This document shows, one piece after another, positions 6,337 through 15,100 of a stretch of 17,034 nucleotides of DNA. Positions within the stretch are counted from its first letter, which is position 1, and each line of letters opens with the position of its first letter. The position numbers were made by a program, and so were the translations under genes. Source of the stretch: Stramenopiles sp. TOSAG23-3 (taxonomy: Eukaryota; Sar); contig LT642223.1 in assembly GCA_900128585.1 (NCBI GenBank), forward strand, positions 8,103 through 25,136. The letters run 5' to 3'. Under the pieces are notes generated by a model that saw nothing but the letters and a program-made list of their open reading frames with translations, did no database searches and had not been told where the DNA came from.

Positions 6337-7227
6337 ATGAGTAGGATCATTTCCAATATCGCGTCGTTCTCTCTCTTTGTTCTGCTGCGATGTTGTTGTT
6401 GCTCGGCACTGGTCACCGCCGTCCCAAGCTGCCCGAAGTGGCTTCAGCCAGTCTGTACGTCATCGTGTGTTATTAAAAATTGCTTGCCGCCTTTATTTAA
6501 GTGCTTGGAGGATTCAACTTGCCGGGGCAACCTTGAAAAGATGGGGCCCTGCATGGCGACGTTAAAGCCTACTGACCCGAGGTACCCGTATGCCTGCATG
6601 GTGCCGGACAACAAGCTACGGAACGACTTCTTGCACTGCGTCATCCAAGAACACAAGTGCGCGCCAATACTGCCAGGCCCTAAGTATCCTTCCTGCCGCA
6701 TGGCGGACGTAGTCCCAAAGGGGGACATTCATGGCGACAAATATTTTAAGATCTCCGATTTGAAAGGAAAATGGCACAAGGTTCGGGCGTGGAAGCTTGG
6801 CGAACCATTTGAATGTTTAGGCTGCCAAAGTGCCGAGTTCACTCAGACAACAGCTGGGGAGGTTGCGTTCCAGTCGAATTGGACGGAGGACGACATTAAG
6901 AACACCCCGACTCCGATGAGTGTTGTTTCGCACATGAAAGCTCGGCCATCGGGCGGACCTGGCGCCCTTGAAAATAGTGGGTCGATGTTTGGCTTGAACT
7001 ATGTAGAGCCCTACCTTGTCGTAAAGGACGCAAGCGTGAGCTCGGAACCGTTTCTATTTTTTTACGTGTGCGGGAGCACTATGCAGGGAAACTACACGAC
7101 TGCCTTTGTCCTTGGCAAAACGCCAACTCTAAGCGCTGAAGCAGAAAAAGCGGCGTCGCTTGTTGCCGAGAGCATTGGGCTTAAATGGTCTGATTTTTGT
7201 GTGAACAACAACACATGCTTTAATTAA
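6337..7227 (+). CDS. Violaxanthin de-epoxidase-like lipocalin-fold protein with signal peptide
   Basis: This 296-residue protein belongs to the violaxanthin de-epoxidase (VDE/VDL/VDR) family. Residues 1-28 form a signal peptide with a likely cut after VTA. Residues 32-125 form a cysteine-rich domain, and the lipocalin-like barrel follows with its G-x-W motif at 144-146 and the family segment ending in CQSAEF. The C-terminal helix ends near an NNNTC motif, matching VDE's DNTC. About 16 cysteines remain after the signal. VDE converts violaxanthin to zeaxanthin in the thylakoid lumen, but this protein has no phenylalanine-led transit peptide or thylakoid signal. It carries three sequons (NWT, NYT, NNT) and lacks VDE's Glu-rich tail. 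The VDE segment FDAFDCQ reads FECLGCQ here, so an aspartate thought catalytic appears changed. A VDE-related, possibly secretory protein of unknown activity is the cautious call. Confidence 0.82.
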   Translation: MSRIISNIASFSLFVLLRCCCCSALVTAVPSCPKWLQPVCTSSCVIKNCLPPLFKCLEDSTCRGNLEKMGPCMATLKPTDPRYPYACMVPDNKLRNDFLHCVIQEHKCAPILPGPKYPSCRMADVVPKGDIHGDKYFKISDLKGKWHKVRAWKLGEPFECLGCQSAEFTQTTAGEVAFQSNWTEDDIKNTPTPMSVVSHMKARPSGGPGALENSGSMFGLNYVEPYLVVKDASVSSEPFLFFYVCGSTMQGNYTTAFVLGKTPTLSAEAEKAASLVAESIGLKWSDFCVNNNTCFN

Positions 7228-7487
7228 AAGGGTCATTTGGTGGTTTTTTTAAATACTGTGTACGAACGAGTAAATGAAATTAAAGACTCTAAAAATTGTG
7301 CCGTCCCCCCCCCACACACACACACCACCACTCACTATGCGATGAAGGAAGTAAAACTTTTTACTTGACACATATAAAATTTTAAATATTACTTAAATGG
7401 CAGCACAGCCATTATTTTGTTCCTGGTGTAATGCATTAATTCTCGCATTTATCTAAATGTTAACGTTTAATGTGCCAATAAACTCCC
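7228..7487. other. Convergent intergenic spacer
   Basis: This 260-bp spacer holds the 3' ends of the VDE-like (+) and HutD-like (-) genes. A C-run followed by CA repeats lies at about 7306-7324. The rest is AT-rich with no gene or structured RNA visible. Confidence 0.6.
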
Positions 7488-8231
7488 TCACCGTTTTGGA
7501 AACAGTCCGACGGACAGGGCTTTCCCAGCAACCAGGTGTATTTTGGGGGAACCTTGCACAGCCGCCGCCGATTCCACTGCATCCAACCGAACACTATCTT
7601 CCAACCCCATAACAAACGTTTGCGCAGCACCGCTGCTGCCACTGTCCGCCTCCACTTCTACGCGAGTATCATCTTCCACTGCAATAACAAAAATGGTCTC
7701 AGCGTCGTCGGGCGATTGCCAAGTTGACGATAGCCCTGGTGCCACGCCTAGGCAACGCACTTCTGCGCCGTACCTAGAACGATCGACCATGCAGTTCAAA
7801 TCCAGCCCTGTTGATGATCCAACGGTCGCCTCAGTGGTAACATCTCCAGGAAATTGGAATGGATCGTGCAGCTTTAACCCGACGGGTGGCTCTTCGTTTA
7901 CCGACAGCGCCACGCCTGTCCCCTCCAAGAGCACTATCGTCCTGTCGACCCCAGGTATCCTACTAAAAGCTCCCCCGGGGGACCGCAACTCGGCCATCGA
8001 CAGACGCCAGTCAAAGGGCGCCTTTGGCTCGCTACTACTCCCATCGCTGTCCTTAATGGCTATTTCATGGGTTACCCCCAACCCATTTTTCCATGGTTGC
8101 GCGGCGTACTCTTTTCTTCGCAGAAGGCTGGGCAGGTAAGAAGCCGCCGACACCGCCGGGGAAGCGCTGCAGCAGTACCCACGACGCGACAACCCTTTTC
8201 CTAAATGTAATAGTGGCAAAGGGTAGCACAT
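7488..8231 (-). CDS. HutD/Ves family cupin-fold protein with putative organelle presequence
   Basis: This 247-residue protein matches the HutD/Ves family, small double-cupin proteins known mainly from bacteria. Family motifs are PWKNGLGVTHEIA (about 46-58), FDWRLSMAEL, a serine- and glycine-containing segment leading to PGVDRTIVLLEG, and DPFQFPGD. In bacteria, HutD lies in histidine-utilisation operons and is thought to restrain urocanate or formylglutamate levels; Ves is an E. coli homologue linked to cold. No enzymatic reaction is established. Residues 1-40 (Arg/Ser/Leu, no acidic residues) look like a mitochondrial or plastid presequence added to the core. The frame opens upstream at a TTG, but the first ATG is at 8231-8229. 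No histidine-degradation gene is nearby. Origin by transfer from bacteria is plausible but not shown here. Family call is firm; role is unknown. Confidence 0.85.
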   Translation of the reverse strand: MCYPLPLLHLGKGLSRRGYCCSASPAVSAASYLPSLLRRKEYAAQPWKNGLGVTHEIAIKDSDGSSSEPKAPFDWRLSMAELRSPGGAFSRIPGVDRTIVLLEGTGVALSVNEEPPVGLKLHDPFQFPGDVTTEATVGSSTGLDLNCMVDRSRYGAEVRCLGVAPGLSSTWQSPDDAETIFVIAVEDDTRVEVEADSGSSGAAQTFVMGLEDSVRLDAVESAAAVQGSPKIHLVAGKALSVGLFPKR

Positions 8232-8543
8232 AGTGAATAAAGGGAGAAAAGTAAACGACCCTGGCAGAACCGATATGTAGGTAGAACGAGAGAGAGATGA
8301 ATGGATCTTTTTTCTGTGAAACAATAAATAAATTAAATTAAATACAGGTTAACAAAACAATAAATAGTTCAATTTCAAATAATATAGAAGAAGAGGTGCT
8401 GATCATCTGGATTGGATCATCGAGATGCGGCGATCAATGGATTACCAAAGGTGGTATTATTTGAATGTGAATGAATGAAGGAGGATTAGATATTTTACTT
8501 CAAATTCTTCATCATTTTAATAATTCTTCTTCTATCATCTTCC

Positions 8544-8632
8544 AGAAGAAAGAAGAAAGAAGAAGAAGGGAAGAAGAAGAAGAAGAAGAAGAAAGAAGAA
8601 AGAAGAAGAAGGGAAGAAGAGAGAAGAAGAAG
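8544..8632. repeat. GAA/GAAA purine tract
   Basis: Almost pure purine on the + strand, with GGGAAGAAG interruptions that repeat internally, suggesting slippage or duplication. An opposed TTC tract lies about 300 bp downstream. Confidence 0.9.
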
Positions 8633-8928
8633 ACAAATTTTAATAAAATGATGACAACCACCTGAAAAAGAAAGAAAGAAGAAAGAAAAGAAAACAACAC
8701 ACAATTAAAACAATAATATTATAAAAAAATAGTAGAAAAAGACCTTTCTTCCATTCTATCCCCTTCCTATCTCTAGAAGACTAGTCGTTCTATAATATAA
8801 AATAAAACAACTAATTTTATGTTGTTCGTTAATGTTAATATAAACACAGCATAAGGTATAATAATAAATATTATATAGAAAGAAACAACAATCCAAATAC
8901 ATATGAATAGCACAGAGATCGTACTCCA

Positions 8929-9006
8929 TCCTTTCCTTTCTTCTTCGTCGATCATCATCTTCTTCTTCGTCGATCTTCTTCTTTCTTCTTTCTTCTTCTC
9001 TTTTTT
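8929..9006. repeat. TTC/CTT pyrimidine tract
   Basis: Almost pure pyrimidine on the + strand, with two copies of TTCTTCGTCGATC inside. It is complementary in type to the purine tract at 8544-8632. Confidence 0.88.
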
Positions 9007-9145
9007 ATTATTTTTATTAATATTACCACAGCAGGCAGGAGAAGGAGGGTGTTGTAATTTTTTAAAAATTATTTTATTGTTTTTTTCTCTTCTTTGTGGT
9101 TTATTTGTGAGATGATTTTTATTTAATAAAAGAAAGAAAGAAGAA

Positions 9146-9153
9146 TATATATA
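9146..9153 (+). promoter_or_regulatory. TATA-like element upstream of calpain gene
   Basis: TATATATA followed by CATAGAG lies about 175 bp upstream of the calpain ATG. It is a candidate core promoter only; the surrounding DNA is AT-rich. Confidence 0.3.
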
Positions 9154-9241
9154 CATAGAGAGAAAAAGAAATTTAGTTCATTGAAACAAACAACCGTCTT
9201 CTTTCGTTTGTGGGATCGATCGATTTACTCACTAGCTCATT

Positions 9242-9265
9242 CACACACACACACACACACACACA
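9242..9265. repeat. (CA)12 microsatellite
   Basis: Twelve CA units lie about 60 bp upstream of the calpain start codon, probably within its 5' UTR. Length is likely polymorphic. Confidence 0.95.
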
Positions 9266-9325
9266 TACTCACTACAATACTTATACCCACCGTCGTTTTT
9301 CACAAGAACAGGGTATTATATTACT

Positions 9326-11836
9326 ATGGGGGCGGGAGGTTCCGTTGGTCAGCGTGGGCCTCTGGAAGAAGTAAGCCGGATTCTTGAAGCTGGGGGCTTT
9401 GGGGCCCCGCAGGGGGATGGGAGTGCACAGGAGGAACAATTGATTCAATTCTTAAAACTGGTGAACGCTGCTGGGCTATCCACTGTCCCTGTCGTAAAGG
9501 CCGAAATAGACCAGATGGAACTGCCCCCTGGCGCGCTGGCCGGTGGAACTGGGGAATTTGCGGCGGAAGAGGCAGCCCCTGTAGCAATCAACAACGCGGG
9601 GGAGAAGCTTGCCCGATTTCAGGCCTTTTTGAAAGAGAAATTGGCCAACGAAGGCGACCTTTTTTCGGACGCGCACTTTGTCGCGAACGAGAATGCCATG
9701 TGCATACACGGGGTGGAGCAAGACCAGGCCGTCCCGTGGAAGCGCATGAAGCACGTCTACGACCGTCCGGCGGCAGAAAACGCCACCAACCCGTTGGAGC
9801 TGTTTCCCGCCAACGAGCCATCGAGTGGGTCCGTTGTCCAAAGTTCGCACTTGGGCGATTGCTACTTTATCGCTGCGTTGAGTGTGCTTGCAGAACGGCC
9901 AGAATACGTGCGCAGGCTATTCAGGGCTAGCGACCAGACCACATACCCCGCCGATGGTCGCTTCGTTTTGAACTTGCACAATTGTGGCCAGTGGCGGGAG
10001 ATAAGCTTGGACGATCTCCTGCCCACAGCGGTTGTGGGAGGGACCGATCGGCCGTATTTCTGTCGAAACGAGCCAGGGCATGGGTATTGGGCCCCACTGT
10101 TGGAAAAGGCGTACGCGAAAATCTATGGTTCGTACGGGGCCATCAACGGAGGAGACATTGCCGAGGCCCTGCGGGACTTGACGGGCTCCCCAGTAATTTC
10201 CCACCGCATCGACCATGGAGAAGGAGAAAAGCTAGTGAAGAGCGGCGCAATGTGGACAGAAATGGAGTCCAGAATTAGGCATGGCCACCTCATGGCATGC
10301 GGTTGGTGTGGAAACGAGAAAGAGATCAAAGCCTACCTTGGCCAAAGAAAAAAAAAGGGGAAGATCGGCCACCCACTTTATTCTGAGATCATTCCCAACC
10401 ATGCCTACTCCATCTTGGACTGCAAGGAGGAAAAGGGGAAGAAACTTGTAGAGGTCCGGAACCCCCATGCGACCTGGGGGGACTACAGTTCCGACGAGGG
10501 GAACCAAAAAGTGGAAAGGAGCAACGATGGTCGAGTTTGGGTCCCATTTCAAATGTGGACCAAGAGTTTCAACGCCCTGTACATATGCGCACTGCACCAC
10601 TCCACGTTGCTGAAAGACGACCCGGCCTGCCTCGTGTCCCCGAGTCTGGTGGCAGTTCAGGGCCGGTGGGCGAAGGGCTCGGCGGGCGGGTGCTCTCAGT
10701 TTAGCGGGTGGCGCGACAACCCCCAGTACTCCCTGCGGGCCAAAAGTGAAGGGAAAGTGTACATTACCATTTCCCAGCCGGATAAAAGACAGGGGCGGGA
10801 AAAGGTTGTGTCCGTGGACCAGTTTGAAAAACTGAGTTACAACCAAATTGGCGTCGAAATTGTGAAGATACAGGAGGGGAATTTTGGGCCAGAGTTGGTG
10901 TCAGGGAAGTACAGTGTGTTGCAGAAGACCTCGTTCTGGAACAAGAGGGACGTGTCGCTGGAACTGCAGATTACGAAAGAATTGGTCGGCACCGACATCG
11001 TCCTCATTCCAAGCACATTTTATCCAAACCAGGAAGGATCTTTTACGTTGACAGCAGAGTGGGACGAAGAGTTGAGAGCAAAGGCAGAAAAGGGCACGGG
11101 CAAAACCGACCCAGGCCTCACGCTGACACGCCGCTCATTTGGGTCTAGTGGAAACGTCCCTTTAGAATCGGGTAATTCCAACAGTGCAGAAACGGGGCAC
11201 TCCTTTGAGTTTTTGTACACGTTTGACGGCGAATGGGACGCAAAAACTTCCGGCGGCCCTCCGCACAACAACCGATTCCATCTGAACCCGCAGTACCAGC
11301 TGAACGTAGGGTGCGATACCGACGTGATCGTTTTTGTCAGGCGCGTGGAGACCAATGGCAAGAAGAACGGGAAGCAACAGAAGAAACTTGGCATCGGAAT
11401 TCACGCGTACGCTGCCGTAGAATGTTTGGACCAGCCAAGCACAGTCGAAGTTTTATGCTTCGGCAAGCACCCCATTGGCAAACCCGTACTAATGAAAGCT
11501 CCTGAAATCTCCAAGGCGATCTCGGTTACCACCAACCAAAACCCAATTTTGATAGTCCCTTGCGTTGAAAAAGGAGGCAAGAGCAAGTTCCAGGTTCATG
11601 TTCTAACTTCTCGACCGGTTGACATTCAGCCAGCAACTAAAAAGCCTAGCAAAGCTCAGGTGGACCTCATCAAAATTGAGTTGGAAGAGAAACAAGAGGA
11701 GCACGCTGCAGCCTCGGCCTCGAAAAAGGCAAAGAAGAAGAAAAAAGGCCCAAAGAAAGAAAGCGGGGGCATGTCTTTCGGGAAGGCACGGGCAGGGATG
11801 ATGGGGATGAGCATGGACTACGGAAATTTGGAGTGA
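9326..11836 (+). CDS. Calpain-family cysteine protease with N-myristoylation signal and two C2-like domains
   Basis: This 836-residue calpain cleaves proteins in a limited, usually calcium-dependent way. The N-terminus MGAGGS fits the N-myristoylation consensus (Gly2, Ser6), suggesting membrane anchoring. Residues about 1-140 are unassigned. The protease core (about 145-440) contains QSSHLGDCYFIAALSVLAE with C179, NHAYSILD with H359 and RNPHATWGDYSSDE with N379: the complete Cys-His-Asn triad. Two calpain C2-like (domain III) modules follow, recognisable by GCSQFSGWRDNPQYSL (about 454) and by NNRFHLNPQYQLNV (about 645). There is no C-terminal penta-EF-hand domain, so this is a non-classical calpain. 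A Lys-rich stretch (about 800-818) ends the protein and could bind acidic lipids or nucleic acid. The ATG at 9326 is favoured because it creates the myristoylation signal. The substrate is unknown. Confidence 0.92.
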   Translation: MGAGGSVGQRGPLEEVSRILEAGGFGAPQGDGSAQEEQLIQFLKLVNAAGLSTVPVVKAEIDQMELPPGALAGGTGEFAAEEAAPVAINNAGEKLARFQAFLKEKLANEGDLFSDAHFVANENAMCIHGVEQDQAVPWKRMKHVYDRPAAENATNPLELFPANEPSSGSVVQSSHLGDCYFIAALSVLAERPEYVRRLFRASDQTTYPADGRFVLNLHNCGQWREISLDDLLPTAVVGGTDRPYFCRNEPGHGYWAPLLEKAYAKIYGSYGAINGGDIAEALRDLTGSPVISHRIDHGEGEKLVKSGAMWTEMESRIRHGHLMACGWCGNEKEIKAYLGQRKKKGKIGHPLYSEIIPNHAYSILDCKEEKGKKLVEVRNPHATWGDYSSDEGNQKVERSNDGRVWVPFQMWTKSFNALYICALHHSTLLKDDPACLVSPSLVAVQGRWAKGSAGGCSQFSGWRDNPQYSLRAKSEGKVYITISQPDKRQGREKVVSVDQFEKLSYNQIGVEIVKIQEGNFGPELVSGKYSVLQKTSFWNKRDVSLELQITKELVGTDIVLIPSTFYPNQEGSFTLTAEWDEELRAKAEKGTGKTDPGLTLTRRSFGSSGNVPLESGNSNSAETGHSFEFLYTFDGEWDAKTSGGPPHNNRFHLNPQYQLNVGCDTDVIVFVRRVETNGKKNGKQQKKLGIGIHAYAAVECLDQPSTVEVLCFGKHPIGKPVLMKAPEISKAISVTTNQNPILIVPCVEKGGKSKFQVHVLTSRPVDIQPATKKPSKAQVDLIKIELEEKQEEHAAASASKKAKKKKKGPKKESGGMSFGKARAGMMGMSMDYGNLE

Positions 11837-12106
11837 AGGGGGAGTACCAGAATCCCCCCCATATACTACTAGGGTGGTACATTCTTCGGTTAAATTAGTA
11901 GTGACACATCTCGACAGAGAAAAAGTGTGCGGGTCAAATAAACAAATTGGTAAAAAAACGCAATTTTCAATATTTTGCTTGACCGCATAAATGTACGTAA
12001 ATATTTCCTGTAACTCTTATGAAATGAATAATACGCAGTGGAAATTTTTACTATATGCTAAAATTAAAAAAATGGTCTCTTACTCAATCCGCTGTTTACC
12101 AGATTG
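11837..12106. other. Convergent intergenic spacer
   Basis: This 270-bp AT-rich spacer lies between the calpain gene (+) and the TTI1-methyltransferase gene (-). It contains an AATAAA on the + strand (11937-11942). No other feature is visible. Confidence 0.6.
11937..11942 (+). promoter_or_regulatory. Candidate polyadenylation signal AATAAA
   Basis: AATAAA lies about 100 nt after the calpain stop codon, a plausible distance for the 3' end of this gene. Whether this organism uses AATAAA is not known from the window. Confidence 0.35.
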
Positions 12107-15100
12107 TCATTCCGAATCCTTTGTGGCAAAGAAAACATACAGACCCGTGTTCCTCAGCCGTTTCGGCTGAAGGGCTTCTTGGTGCAAACACGTAAATGCA
12201 AAACCACGATCTTTCATTTTTTGAAAGAATAGCCGTTCGCGATCGGCGTGTCGCATCCGGTATACAATGATCAAAATGCCACTGGATGCCAAAACTTTAT
12301 CAAACGCCAAAAGCAATCCCTCGTAATGCTTTGGTTCATACAAACAGTCAGACGCCAGTACCACGTCAAACCCATGCTGTGGCACCCAGCTGTTTTTTGA
12401 GTCGTCGGCGCCGTCTTCGAGGAGGGCACACCAATCAAAATGCTCGGCCACAATTGAATTGGATGCAGAAATAAAATTGCATGCGATGGCTCCCTGAACA
12501 TTTTCATTCACCAATGGCATTATTTCAGTCACGTCCGTCAAGACAACGTGGGCGGCAGAACATTTTGCGCTTGCTACAATCCCACAAAAACCGGTCCCAC
12601 AGCCGAGGTCAATAACGCTTCTTCGCGTCAAAAAACTGCTTGGCAAGTCTTGCAACAAAGCACTTAGTACCAGCCCACAATCCCATACGACTGCGCCCAG
12701 GCCCAAGTCTAGCCGTTGTCGAACTGGAAGCACCGATTTGTCTTTCATCTCGACCTCGAACACCTTCTTGTTTGCTTTGACAAAGTTTACACCCAGGGTT
12801 GGGGTTTCCTTGGAAGCGTTGGCGAAGATTCTCTCCCAACCAGCAACGGTTCGGAAAGGAAGGTCCCACCTGTCCACGCGCTGCCCATGCTTCATTTTGT
12901 TCACCATAGATTTGATACAAAACCCCGTTTTCTGGAGCAAAAGGCCCTCCCCGTATATTGGGGGGGGATGAGAGCTTTGCGAAACGAATTGTAGCCGGGG
13001 CAAATTAACGATGCCATCCGGTGGGCGAACGCACAGACCCTCTGACAAAACGATTGCGTGGAACACGGCCGTTTCCTCAGCAGTCTTTAACTTTTGCAAC
13101 AACGACAAAATCAGGCTGTGGTCCTTTCCATTCAAAAAATCTTCAGGGATGGCCCGCAAAGCACGGCAACACGCCCGCGCCAATTCCCACGCATGGGGGG
13201 CCAGCATGCCAGGGCAGAATGAGCAGGTCTTTTCAAAAAAGGAAAGAATCGAGAGGAGTCGTTTCCGGACCGGGGACCTGCTAGCCAGGAGTTCTTTTCG
13301 GCTTCTGGTACTGCCGTCTGCGTCGGCATTCTGGTTCACAGCGCGCAAATCTTCAAGGCTGACCGACGTTTTTGCACTCCACAGTTGCGATAAACTGCTT
13401 AGCATTTCCCGCTTCAGAATTGGCCACAGTTTTTTAGTAAACCGAGCTTGTATAAACTGCGAACAGAGTTCGCACAATGTAGACATGCAGCCCAACGCCG
13501 AGCAGAAAACAGGGAGTTCCGGGGCCCGGCACATGGCGGCGATCGTATCCCAAGACTGCGCCACGGCCGGCAACAAGTCGTTTTCTACCAGCGCCAACAC
13601 TTTGAATCCCGAACGCATAGTTTCCAAAACTTTGCATCGCATGATTACTGGCCCCCCTGGTAAAAAATGGCGCACTTTTGTCAACAGGGTCTTCGCGGCT
13701 TCCCTTTCGTGCAGGCAGGGGGCAGCAGCACTGGGGTCTTCTTCGCCCACAATTTCCTCCGCGTCGTCGGCTGCGCTTTCTTCTTTCAAAGTGGGCGGCG
13801 CTCGAATGTCAACGTCGTCTTGGGCATCGATGCTGGTCAAGTGGCGGTCCCATTCGACGATCTCGTCGATGAGAACTTCCATACTACTTCTTGGTCTTTT
13901 TCGAGCAAAGGTGCGCTTTCCCCGAAGAGGAACACCTTCCGCGACGAGAACTTTTTGAACGTGCTCTTCCAAGGCAGCCATGAGATCGTGCACGGCCATC
14001 ATTAGCGTAACCAGGTGTTTCGAAGAGGCATAAAAACCGCCGTTGGCGTTGGATATTTCACTGTCTATGCTCCGAAGAAGGGTGTTGACCACTTCGTGAA
14101 GGAGCGCCCCGGTCGTGTCGTAATTTGCAGCGTGAACAACGATGCCGCGGATCACCCGAGGGGTAAAGGGGTAGTCCTCTAGAAATGTCAACCGAAGACA
14201 AATATTGTCAATCAAATAGTCCACATTGTCCTCTATGAGTGCGTCAATGCCGGTGTATTCGCACGCGTTCGATATCCGCAAGAGGGACGCAAGGGCAGCC
14301 TGGACCACAATCAGCCCGGGGTCTCCCAACTTTTCTAGCAAGGGGTATACCAGGTCCATCAAGCACGATTTGAAGGCGCCTTGTCTTACTTCGCTGGCAT
14401 GCGCCAAGCGAGACAACAGCAAAGACACCGCCACCTCGCTCTCAAACCTTTCTTCGAAGCTTCGGACGGGTCCTTTCACACGAAGGGCTTCGCTGTCATT
14501 GTATGGGGCCGAGGCTGCGTTCGCAGTACCCGATGCATTATTCCACTCGTGGCACCTGACGGTATCCTGCAAGAACGTGCACACAAAGTCCTCGGTTAAG
14601 TCTGCCAAGGCACCAGCAAAAATGGCGTTGGTCATAAATACACACTCGCATCTCCTCGATATCCGCCAGTCCTGCGCGGTCTCATCCGTCAGGTAACTCA
14701 GCACGTCGACAGAATCCGTATACCGACCAACACTTTCCAAAAGCAACCCAACCGAGGTTCGGCATGCCTTTGAGCGCACGTACTTGAATGGTACGTCATA
14801 ATAAGCCGCAGTAAGTTGGGTGCTCCGCGGGCCGCCAGCTTGGTCCCGGTTGAAATACGTCCGGTAAACGAGGGGGCCGCGGTGCTGCTCTGTGATGGCG
14901 GACCGGTCTAAAGCCAAAGCTTGCGCTATGAACCTGCACAGTTTTGGGGTCTCGTCGATACTAAAAACGTTGCCCAGGCGGGTTTGCAGCAGCCGTGCGT
15001 AGCCAGTCGCGGTCAACAGGGCAGAATGAAGATGCTGATCGTCTCCCCCCCGAGCTGTACGCGACAGCGACACGAGCAGGTTTCGAAAGCGAACATCCAG

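Larger units (their letters stand above)
8232..9325. other. Divergent spacer between HutD-like and calpain genes
   Basis: This 1094-bp AT-rich region contains the promoters of both genes. It has a GAA tract (8544-8632, continuing weakly to 8692), an opposing TTC tract (8929-9006), a TATATATA at 9146-9153 and a CA repeat before the calpain start. Reading frames across the tracts encode only Lys/Glu/Arg or Phe/Leu/Ser runs and are rejected. Confidence 0.6.

Noticed and set aside
8471-8704. Overlapping frames rich in Glu/Lys/Arg on + and Phe/Ser/Leu on -
   Set aside because: They are translations of a GAA microsatellite and have no sequence complexity.
10232-10846. 204-codon minus-strand frame under the calpain gene
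   Set aside because: Antisense to the conserved calpain protease core; no independent support.
13011-13958. 315-codon frame on the + strand, opposite the TTI1 fusion gene
   Set aside because: It lies entirely antisense to recognisable TTI1 sequence and shows no family motif; long antisense frames are common opposite GC-rich codons.
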